Assembly (NCBI GenBank): GCA_963764805.1
Contig: CAVXUB010000005.1
Location: 124,001 to 188,000 of the forward strand
DNA: 64,000 nucleotides
Origin: CAVXUB01 sp963764805
GTDB lineage: Bacteria; Actinomycetota; Acidimicrobiia; Acidimicrobiales; Bog-793
Reading direction: 5' to 3'
Made by a program: the position numbers and the translations under genes. This document shows positions 35,548 to 43,232 of the stretch, piece by piece (positions within the stretch are counted from its first letter, which is position 1; each line of letters begins with the position of its first letter). Below the pieces are notes generated by a model, which was given only the letters and a program-made list of their open reading frames with translations, was not told the DNA's origin and ran no database searches.

Positions 35548-35611
35548 TCGCTGCTCCTTCGGGGCCTCAGTGGAGGGATCCGGATGCGGCCGAACCTCAT
35601 CCGGGAAGCAG

Positions 35612-35638
35612 AAAGGCCGCCCACCCGAGTGGACGGCC
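35612..35638 (-). terminator. Terminator-like hairpin in the leuB leader
   Basis: On the minus strand a 10-bp stem (GGCCGTCCAC / GTGGGCGGCC, one G-U pair) with a TCGG loop is followed by TTTCT. It sits 65 nt upstream of the leuB start, where leucine attenuators are placed. I find no short Leu-rich leader peptide before it, so attenuation is only a possibility. It could instead end a transcript arriving from outside. Confidence 0.5.
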
Positions 35639-35748
35639 GACCATGCGCAAGTGTGGACGGTGCGCTGCTCGCCGGTCAAACGGAGCCGGCGTGCGACGGC
35701 GGTCATGGTGCGTGGGCAGAGGGCTGCCCGATGGGCGATAATCGAGTC

Positions 35749-36246
35749 ATGGCTTCCGGACAGTTCAAGCAGCTGCGGTGCTCGGATGCCGACAGGGAGC
35801 AGCTCGTCGACGAGCTGCGTCGTCACGCCGGCGACGGACGATTGACCCTCACCGAGCTCGACGAGCGGATCGAGCAGGCCTACGCCGCCAAGACCTTCTC
35901 CGATCTCGAGATCCTGGTCCGCGACCTCCCGAGCGCTACGCCCCTGGCGGCTCCGATGCCCCAGATCGTCAAGCCGAAGAACGCCAAGTACGTGCGCCCG
36001 CTGGGCTACCGCCTCCTCAACTACGTGGCGATCGACATCGCCTGCGTGGTCGTCTGGGCGATGACCCACCTGCTCAACGGGAACTGGTCGTTGAACGACT
36101 TCTGGCCGGCCTGGGTGATCGGGGCCACTTTCATAATGTTCATGTTCAAGGTCGTCGGGACCGTCGAGCGCCGCCACCGCGCCGAGGCCCGGGCCGCCGA
36201 GCTCGGCCGCGGCAGCGATCCCTTCGGACGCCGCCTGCGCCCGTGA
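35749..36246 (+). CDS. DUF1707 protein with 2TM domain
   Basis: 165 residues. The N-terminal DUF1707 domain (about 5-55; LRCSDADREQLVDELRRHAG and LTLTELDERIEQAYAAKT) is typical of actinobacteria and SHOCT-like. The C-terminal half has two membrane helices (LLNYVAIDIACVVVWAMTHL and FWPAWVIGATFIMFMFKVV). The function is unknown. Its stop overlaps the GTG of the LLM oxidoreductase gene. Confidence 0.85.
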   Translation: MASGQFKQLRCSDADREQLVDELRRHAGDGRLTLTELDERIEQAYAAKTFSDLEILVRDLPSATPLAAPMPQIVKPKNAKYVRPLGYRLLNYVAIDIACVVVWAMTHLLNGNWSLNDFWPAWVIGATFIMFMFKVVGTVERRHRAEARAAELGRGSDPFGRRLRP

Positions 36247-37197
36247 GGTTGGCCTTCGGCGTCCACGCCCCCAACTTCTCGACGCCGGGCCGTCTGTTAA
36301 GTCTGGCGCTGACGGCGGAAGGGGCTGGCTGGGACGGGTTCTTCCTTTGGGATCACGTTCATATCGAGGGGATCCCGCACCCGACGTCTCCGACTGCTGG
36401 ACCACGCTTGGCGCTATCGCCGCCCGGACCCAGCGGATCCGGCTGGGCAGCTGGATAACACCGCTTCCACGCCGCCGCCCCCAGGTGGTGGCACGGCAGG
36501 TGGCGACTGTCGATCACCTCTCGGATGGCCGGGTCGTCTTCGGCGTCGGTCTCGGATGGGCGGGGGCGGGCGGAGGGCTGGCGGCGCGCTGGGGGATCCG
36601 GATCCCAAGCGGCGGGGTGTGTTGCTCGACGAGGGCCTGCAAGCTGTCACGGGCCTCTGGGCGGGCGAGCCGTTCACGTTCGAGGGCTCGCTGGTGACAG
36701 TGAAGGAAGCCACCTTCCGGCCACCACCGAAGCAATCGCCCAGGCCACCGATCTGGGTCGCCTGTGAATGGCCGCATCGGCGGCCGCTCGATCGGGCCGC
36801 CCGATATGACGGGGTTGTCCCGATAAAGATCGTCGGCGGCCAGTACCACTTCATGCGGCCGGCAGATGTCTCCGAGCTGGCTGGCGAGATCGCGGCACGG
36901 CGAGCGAGTGAAGCAGGACCCTTCGACATCGCCGTGGTTCCCGGCCCACCGCCGGCGCCGAGCCCGGCCGAATATGAGGCCGCCGGAGCAACTTGGTGGC
37001 TGGCCGGCACCGACGGAGGCCCCGGCTGGGAGGACGACCTCGAGACGATCCTCTCCCACGGCCCGCCGGAGTACGACTCACCACTGCGTGGTAGTTCCGT
37101 GCGCCGCGACCGCTTAATCCAATCGCCGCCGGACACCGCCCGACAACCGCCGATTCGCGCCGGTCAGAGGCTCGCGCCGCACGCATTACCCTCGTAA
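36243..37197 (+). CDS. LLM-class (F420-dependent type) oxidoreductase, two frameshifts
   Basis: GTG 36243 starts MRLAFGVHAPNFSTPGRLLS and AEGAGWDGFFLWDHVHIEG. A break near 36370 (GAGGGGATCC) leads to DPAPDVSDCWTTLGAIAART and VATVDHLSDGRVVFGVGLGW. A second break near 36590 (CTGGGGGATCC) leads to GDPDPKRRGVLLDEGLQAVT and GLWAGEPFTFEG to the stop at 37197. Together these make one complete luciferase-like monooxygenase of the type that in actinobacteria uses F420 or FMN. Both breaks are at G runs, so sequencing error is likely. The substrate is unknown. Confidence 0.82.
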
Positions 37198-37200
37198 CCC

Positions 37201-37674
37201 GTGAGCGAGACGCATCTCACCCCGGAGACCTACCAGAGACTGACTGCCGAGCTGCAGGATCTGACCACGCACGGCCGTGTCGAGATCGCCCGCGCCATCG
37301 AGGCCGCCCGGGCTCTCGGCGACCTCTCCGAGAACGGCGACTACCACGCCGCCAAGGACACGCAGGGGAAGATGGAGGCGAGGATCCGGCAGCTGCAGGC
37401 GATGCTCGCCTCGGCTGTGATCCTCGAGCCCGATACGTCGGCGGCGGGAGGGCCGATCGCCGCCGGTGCCATCGTCGAGATCCGCTATGAGGGAGACGCC
37501 GAGACCGAGCGCTATCTGGTCGGCTCGATCGAGGAGAAGCGGGACGACGTGTCGGTGATCTCGCCCGGGTCGCCGCTGGGACAGGCCCTCCTCGGGAAGA
37601 AGGCCGGCGAGACCGTGTCCTACCAGGCGCCCAACGGCACCCTGTCGGTAGAGATCGTGTCGGTCGGGGGCTGA
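37201..37674 (+). CDS. greA: Transcription elongation factor GreA
   Basis: 157 residues. Rescues backtracked RNA polymerase by stimulating transcript cleavage. The N-terminal coiled coil (about 1-75) holds the acidic tip GDLSENGDYHAAKDTQGKME; the C-terminal FKBP-like domain contains AIVEIRYEGDAETERYLVGS and the typical SPLGQALLGKKAGETVSYQA. GTG 37201 starts 3 nt after the stop of the LLM gene. Confidence 0.95.
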   Translation: MSETHLTPETYQRLTAELQDLTTHGRVEIARAIEAARALGDLSENGDYHAAKDTQGKMEARIRQLQAMLASAVILEPDTSAAGGPIAAGAIVEIRYEGDAETERYLVGSIEEKRDDVSVISPGSPLGQALLGKKAGETVSYQAPNGTLSVEIVSVGG

Positions 37675-37675
37675 C

Positions 37676-37734
37676 AGCCGGTCGGGGCTAGCCGGTCGGG
37701 CGATAGCCGGTCGGGGCTAGATAGCCGGTCGGAG
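37676..37734. repeat. AGCCGGTCGGG direct repeat x4
   Basis: Copies start at 37676, 37690, 37705 and 37723 (the last with one change) between greA and leuC. The 14-18 bp spacing is too short for CRISPR. There is no stem-loop of terminator type. Confidence 0.85.
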
Positions 37735-37769
37735 TTGCGACTCGAAGACCTGGTGTAGGACCATCGTCG

Positions 37770-39173
37770 ATGGGCCGAACGCTCCCCGAGAAGATCTGGG
37801 ACGCGCACCTCGTGCGCCGCGGCAACTCCCCGTCCGAGCCGGACCTGCTGTTCGTCGACCTCCACCTCGTTCACGAGGTCACTTCCCCGCAGGCCTTCGA
37901 AGGACTGCGCTTGTCCGGCCGGAGAGTCCGCCGTCCCGACCTCACCCTTGCCACGGCAGATCACAACGTGCCCACCGCCGACCTCGACAAGCCTGTCGCC
38001 GATCCGGTGTCGGCCCGTCAGTTGCAGGCGCTCACCGACAACTGCCGCCAGTTCGGCGTGACGGAGTACCAGATGGGTCATCCCGATCAGGGCATCGTGC
38101 ACGTGATCGGGCCGGAGCAGGGCCTCACCCAGCCCGGCATGACGATCGTCTGTGGTGACAGCCATACGTCCACCCACGGTGCATTCGGCGCCCTCGCCTT
38201 CGGCATCGGGACGAGCGAGGTCGAGCACGTGCTGGCGACGCAGACGCTGCCGCAGGTGCGCCCGAAGACGATGGCCGTGTCGGTGGAGGGCGACGCTCCG
38301 CGAGGCGTGAGCGCCAAGGACATCGTGCTGGCGATCGTCGGCCGCCTCGGCACGGGGGGTGGCATCGGGCACGTCATCGAGTACCGCGGGTCGGCGATCA
38401 GAGCCCTTTCCATGGAAGGGCGGATGACCGTCTGCAACATGTCGATCGAAGCCGGAGCGCGAGCCGGCCTGGTAGCGCCTGACGACACGACCTTCGCCTA
38501 CCTCGAGGGTCGCCGGCACGCCCCCCGGGGCAAGGCCCGGGTGACAGCTCTCGAGGCCTGGCGAGCTCTTGCCACCGACGCCGACGCGACCTTCGACAGC
38601 GAGGTGCTGGTCGATGCCGCCGGCCTGCGCCCGCACGTGACGTGGGGCACGAATCCCGGCCAGGTGGTCCCGATCGACGGATCGGTGCCGTACCCCGACA
38701 GCTTCGAGACCCCTGGCGAGCGGGAGGCGGCGGCGAGGGCACTCGCCTACATGGGGCTGGCTGCCGGTACGCCGATGCGTGAGGTCGCGATCGACACGGT
38801 CTTCATCGGGTCGTGCACCAACGCTCGCATCGAGGACCTGCGCCTGGCCGCTTCGGTGCTGGAGGGTCGGCGGGTCCGTGCCGGGCTGCGGGCGCTCGTC
38901 GTGCCGGGGTCCCGGCGGGTCAAGGCGGAGGCGGAGGCGGAGGGGTTGGACGAGGTGTTCAGGGCGGCAGGTTTCGAGTGGAGGGAGGCAGGCTGCTCGA
39001 TGTGCCTCGGGATGAACCCGGACGTCCTTTCGCCGGGGGAGCGCTGCGCCTCGACCTCCAACCGCAACTTCGAGGGGCGGCAGGGCCGCGGCGGGCGCAC
39101 GCACCTCGTGAGCCCGGCGGTGGCGGCCGCCACGGCGGTGCTGGGGCGTCTGGCCGAGCCGGCGGAGCTGTGA
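37770..39173 (+). CDS. leuC: 3-isopropylmalate dehydratase large subunit
   Basis: With LeuD it isomerises 2- to 3-isopropylmalate in leucine synthesis. The 467-residue aconitase-family subunit has TLATADHNVPTADLDKP, VCGDSHTSTHGAFGALAFGI and the [4Fe-4S] ligands Cys in FIGSCTNARIEDLR (about 348) and the CSMCLGMNPD pair (about 411-414). The TGATG junction overlaps leuD by one base. It follows a short repeat array after greA. Confidence 0.97.
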   Translation: MGRTLPEKIWDAHLVRRGNSPSEPDLLFVDLHLVHEVTSPQAFEGLRLSGRRVRRPDLTLATADHNVPTADLDKPVADPVSARQLQALTDNCRQFGVTEYQMGHPDQGIVHVIGPEQGLTQPGMTIVCGDSHTSTHGAFGALAFGIGTSEVEHVLATQTLPQVRPKTMAVSVEGDAPRGVSAKDIVLAIVGRLGTGGGIGHVIEYRGSAIRALSMEGRMTVCNMSIEAGARAGLVAPDDTTFAYLEGRRHAPRGKARVTALEAWRALATDADATFDSEVLVDAAGLRPHVTWGTNPGQVVPIDGSVPYPDSFETPGEREAAARALAYMGLAAGTPMREVAIDTVFIGSCTNARIEDLRLAASVLEGRRVRAGLRALVVPGSRRVKAEAEAEGLDEVFRAAGFEWREAGCSMCLGMNPDVLSPGERCASTSNRNFEGRQGRGGRTHLVSPAVAAATAVLGRLAEPAEL

Positions 39174-39766
39174 TGGGACCCGTGCGGATCGTCACTGGGC
39201 GGGCGGTGGCGCTCGACCGCAGCGATGTCGACACCGACCAGATCATCCCGAGCGAATGGTTGAAGAGGATCGAACGCACGGGCTTCGGGGCCGGTCTCTT
39301 CGCCGAGTGGCGCGACGACCCGGGGTTCGTCCTCAACCAACCAGAGCACGCCGGCGCCTCGATCCTCGTCACCGGCCCCAACTTCGGCATCGGGTCGTCT
39401 CGTGAGCACGCCGTCTGGGCGCTCGTCGACTACGGGTTCCGTGCCGTGGTCAGCTCGCGGATCGCCGACATCTTCCGCAACAACTCGACACGCTCGGGCC
39501 TCGTCCCGGCCGAGGTGCCGCCCGACGGAGCGGCCGCTCTGGCCGAGGTCGTGCGAGCCGATGCGGGTCTCGAGGTCACCATCGACGTCGAGCGGCGACT
39601 GGTCGAGGTGCCGTCAGCCGGGCTGGAGATCCCGTTCTCGCTCGACGACGCAGCCCGGGACCGGCTGCTGCGCGGCCTCGACGACATCGGCGTCACGCTC
39701 CAGTACGTGACCGACATCGACGCCTTCGAGGCCAAGCGGCCGGAATGGATGCCGACGACGGGCTAG
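39173..39766 (+). CDS. leuD: 3-isopropylmalate dehydratase small subunit
   Basis: 197-residue swivel subunit that works with LeuC. Seen: DVDTDQIIPSEWLKR at the N-terminus, the substrate loop GPNFGIGSSREHAVWAL, and ISSRIADIFRNNSTRSG-like RIADIFRNNSTRSGLVP. It starts at ATG 39173, overlapping the leuC stop by one base. It is convergent with the Nudix gene (4-bp overlap). Confidence 0.97.
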   Translation: MGPVRIVTGRAVALDRSDVDTDQIIPSEWLKRIERTGFGAGLFAEWRDDPGFVLNQPEHAGASILVTGPNFGIGSSREHAVWALVDYGFRAVVSSRIADIFRNNSTRSGLVPAEVPPDGAAALAEVVRADAGLEVTIDVERRLVEVPSAGLEIPFSLDDAARDRLLRGLDDIGVTLQYVTDIDAFEAKRPEWMPTTG

Positions 39767-40185
39767 TCCCGTGCCCGGCGCAGCGCCGCTGCGACGGACT
39801 CCACCAGCTCCCTGTCGTGCTCGTAGCTGAGCACTTTCGCCGCCTCGCCCAACCCCACGAAACGCATCTCGTCCACCTCCGCCCCCGCCACGAACTCGCC
39901 CTGCAGCGGCTGCATCAGCCAGTAGCGGACCACCTTCGGCCGGTCTCGGGCGTCCCGGTAGGAGATCTCGCCCACGAACCTCCCGAGCTGGCAACGCAGC
40001 CCCGTCTCCTCCTCCACCTCGCGCAGGGCGCAGGACTCGTCCGACTCGCCGGGATCGCGTTTGCCCTTCGGCAGCGTCCAGTCGTCGTGCGCGGGGCGGT
40101 GCACGATCACCACCTCCCAGCCGCCGTTCGCCGACGCCCGCACGACGATCCCGCCGGCGGCGTGGACGAGGGGCGTGGTCTCCAC
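39763..40185 (-). CDS. Nudix hydrolase
   Basis: 140 residues. The Nudix box GKRDPGESDESCALREVEEE-TGL (Gx5Ex7REUxEExGU) is complete at about residues 41-63, after VIVHRPAHDDWTLPKGK. Related MutT/diadenosine-polyphosphate hydrolases clean up damaged nucleotides. The GTG start at 40185 gives VETTPLVHAAGG, the proper family start; the long open frame upstream is antisense to the CYTH-CHAD gene and not coding. The two genes are divergent with a 48-bp gap, which suggests shared control of phosphate or nucleotide chemistry. Confidence 0.9.
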   Translation of the reverse strand: METTPLVHAAGGIVVRASANGGWEVVIVHRPAHDDWTLPKGKRDPGESDESCALREVEEETGLRCQLGRFVGEISYRDARDRPKVVRYWLMQPLQGEFVAGAEVDEMRFVGLGEAAKVLSYEHDRELVESVAAALRRARD

Positions 40186-40233
40186 GCTCCCGACACTATT
40201 GGTCGGGCGCCGGACGCAAGTAGCGTTGTGCCC

Positions 40234-42092
40234 GTGGGTGATCCGGTCGGGCGGGAAGAGGTGGAAGTCGAATGGCAGCTGGATGCTCTCGACCTGCGGC
40301 CGGTCGAGCGCTGGCTGGCGCAGCGTGCGCCCGGCATCAACCTCGGCACCCCGGCCGCAGCGGACGAGGGTGAGCCCTCGATCGTCGCCAGCCCCCGGCC
40401 GGCGGCGCGGCTCCTCGACGTCTACTTCGACACCGTGGATTGGCGGGTTGGCCGGTCTGGCTTCGTGCTGCGCTGCAGGCGCAAGGGGCGCGGGCGGGAA
40501 GCCACGCTGAAGGAGCTGTCGGCGGCGAACGAGGGGCTGCGCAAGCGTCTCGAAGCCACCGAGCCGCTCGATCCCGAGGGTGATGGCCGCCTCGACCTGG
40601 ATCCCGACGGTCCCGTCGGCCGGCGCGTCCGCTCGCTCGCAGGAGCCCGCCAGCTCGTCCCCGTGCTGGAGGTGCGCACCCGCAGGCGGCCCTTCGACCT
40701 GACGATGGACGGCCGGCACGTGGGGGAGGTGGCGCTCGACGAGACGGCGATCACCGTCGGCGGCGATGCGACGCGCCTCAACCTCCGCCGCGTCGAGGTG
40801 GAGGTGGGCGCCGCCTACGTCGACGCCCTCTCGCCGCTCGTCGAGCAGCTGCGGCGCGACTGTGGGCTCCACCCGGCGATGCTCTCCAAGTTCGAGGCCG
40901 GCCTGATGGCTGCCGGTCTCTCGATACCCAACCATGCTCCCCCCGCCGAGGCCCCGATCACGGCGGACACGACCGCTCTCGACCTCGCACTGGCGGTGCT
41001 TCGTCGAGACGCTGCGGCGATGCTCCAGCACGAAGCGGAGACTCGTCTCGGGGACGATCCCGAGGAGCTGCACCAGATGCGGGTGGCGACGCGGCGTCAG
41101 CGTGCCGCCCTCTCGTTGTTCGCCGACCTCCTGCCGGCACGTGCTGCCGCTGTCAGCGAGGAGCTGAGGTGGCTCGCCGACCTGCTCGGCACCGTCCGTG
41201 ATCTCGACGTGCAGATGGACAAGCTGGTCGAGTGGACGGCCGGGCTTCCTCCCGAGCACCAGCCGGCACTGGAGCAGCTCGCGTCGTTGCTCTCCAGGCA
41301 CAGGGCTGCAGGAAGGCAGGAGTTGTTGGCGGCTCTCGAGTCGCGGCGCTACGAGCGGCTGGTCGTCGCACTGCGCGCACTGGTGGATCGTCCGGGCCGG
41401 CCGACGATGCTGGCCCGGCAGCCGGCGGTGGTCGTCGTGCCGGACCTGATCGCCGGGCGCCACCGCAAGGCGGTGAAGGCGGCGAAGAGGGCGGAGAAGT
41501 CGCGCCTCCCCGGCGACTTCCACCAGTTGCGGATCCGGTGCAAGCGGCTGCGCTACGCCGTCGAGTTCGCGGCGCCTCTTTACGGCCCCGAATCGAAGCG
41601 CTTGTCGAAACGGATCGCCGGCCTGCAGGACGAGCTCGGCCAGCTCCAGGATGCCGAGGCCGCCGCACAGTTCCTGAAGGAACTGGCGGTCGGATCGGGC
41701 GCAGTCGGGGGGGCGCGGTCGGGGCGGCGATCGGGGCGAGCGCGGTCGGGGCGGCGATCGGGGCGAGCGCGGTCGGCGACGACGCCCCTCCCCCGGCGAC
41801 GATCTTCGCCATGGGGATGGTCGCCGAGCGCTGCCAAGCGGATGCGACCCGGCGGTTGCAGGCTCTTGGCGGCACGAAGTCGATATTGAAGGGCGCCGAA
41901 TGGAAGGCGGCGGTTCGGGCGATGGAGGACAGCAGGGCCGATGCCGCATCTCGGTCGCTGGCAGCGGCCCGGCCGGCTCCGCGGGTGCGGCCGCACCTCG
42001 CACCAATCTCGGGCAACGGCGGCGGCGGGGGTGACAGCAGCGAGGGCGATCGGGGCGAATGCGACGCGGGCGAAGCGGAGCGAGCCCCTTAG
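40234..42092 (+). CDS. CYTH-CHAD domain protein, frameshifted near the end
   Basis: Starts at GTG 40234. Residues about 1-215 form a CYTH (triphosphate tunnel) domain beginning EEVEVEWQLDALDL, where the usual ExExK ends in Gln instead of Lys. Residues about 250-600 form a CHAD domain with the histidine/basic signatures LHQMRVATRRQRAALSLF and FHQLRIRCKRLRYAVEF. CHAD domains bind polyphosphate. The frame breaks in a G7 run at 41707-41713; the other frame gives AVGAAIGAS repeats, then PPPATIFAMGMVAERCQADA, and stops at 42092, the natural CHAD ending. Confidence 0.88.
41715..41777 (+). repeat. 27-bp in-frame tandem repeat in the CYTH-CHAD gene
   Basis: Two identical 27-bp units at 41715-41741 and 41742-41768, plus a partial third, encode AVGAAIGAS twice. 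They follow directly after the G7 run where the frame breaks. Confidence 0.85.
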
Positions 42093-43232
42093 AGGTTGGC
42101 GACCTCCCAATGGTCTCCGCCGTCCGGCGACCTCCAGAGCTGGCCGATCTGTGCCGAGGATTCCTCGTACGGGGCGTAGACGACCCAGGCGGTGCTCGCG
42201 CTCGAGTAGACGATGTCGTTCCAGCCAAGGCCGCCGTCAGTCCGGTTGACGACCGTCGTCCAGTTCTTGGCCCGGCCGGGATCGGCGAAGAGATAGGACT
42301 GCTCGCCGACCGAGGCGAGGACGAGGGCTCCGCTCGTCGAGACCGCCAGGTCGGCGGTGGTTCCCTCCTCCGGAAGGGCACCGACGGCGCGGGTGGTGGC
42401 GCCCCGGTCGTCCGACCTGAAGACCTGCTTCTCGCCCCTCAGCTCGCCCAACGGTCCGACGCACGCCAGATAGACCGCGCTCGCCGACACGGGCACCGCC
42501 TGCACCAGGGAGACGAAGTTCGAGGTGTCGCACGGGTCGGGACGGCTGGTGAAATGGACTCCGTCGGCACTGGCGTAGAACGGGTCCGGCCCAGGCTGGT
42601 TCTCGACGGTCGAGTCGAGGACGTAGACGGTAGACCCGAGTGCGGCGATGTCGGCATGCGTCGACGCAGGCAGGTGGAGCACCAAGTCCCAGGTATCGCT
42701 CGTGAGCGAAGAGCTTCGCCAGAAGGTGAACGGGTGCGAGCAGAGCCCTTCGAACCAGCCGCACCGCGACACGACGACATACGCGTGCTGGGGGGTCGCA
42801 GCGAAGGCCATCGCATTCACGCCGCTACCCGGAAGCGACGAGTTTCGACCAGGTCTTGCCACCGTCCGCGGTGCGCCATAGGTCTGGCCCGTAGGCGAAC
42901 CCGACCTTTGCCGTCGCGAAACGGATCTCGCTTACACCCGTAGCGCCCGACTGCTGCGGAGCCGGCAGGCCACCGGCGATCGACCCGACGAGATGCCAGC
43001 TAGACCCGGCGTCGGTGGTGCCGAGCACATCCGCGCAGGTGCCTGCCGAGCATGGAGCTGCTCCGAGGACCCAGCCCTGAGTCGGCGAGATCCAGCTGAT
43101 GGCATTGGCGATGAAGCCGTGGGGAGCTGGCGTGGTGCCAGGTATCGCCCCGGCCGTCGGCACGGTTGCCAGGGCTAAGGCTGCCAGCGAGCCAGCCATC
43201 GCAAGCGCAGCCATCCTGCGGATGATGGTCAT
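42089..43232 (-). CDS. Secreted BNR/YCF48-like propeller protein, frameshifted
   Basis: ATG 43232 begins a signal peptide MTIIRRMAALAMAGSLAALA ending near TAGA, then ANAISWISPTQGWVLGAAPC, VLGTTDAGSSWHLVG and LWRTADGGKTWSKLVASG. The frame breaks near 42835 and continues GSGVNAMAFAATPQHAYVVV, VFRSDDRGATTRAVGALP and LWRSPDGGDHWEVANL to the stop at 42089. About five Asp-box repeats suggest a beta-propeller outside the cell. It overlaps the 728-residue repeat-protein gene by 4 nt and is the third gene of the protease operon. Confidence 0.8.

Noticed and set aside
37676..37734. Repeated AGCCGGTCGGG as a CRISPR array
   Set aside because: Repeats of 11-12 bp with only 2-6 bp between them; no spacers and no cas genes nearby.
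39763..42381. 872-residue minus-strand open frame antisense to the CYTH-CHAD gene
   Set aside because: Only its last 140 residues (Nudix) are real; the rest is the Arg/Pro-rich shadow of a high-GC gene.
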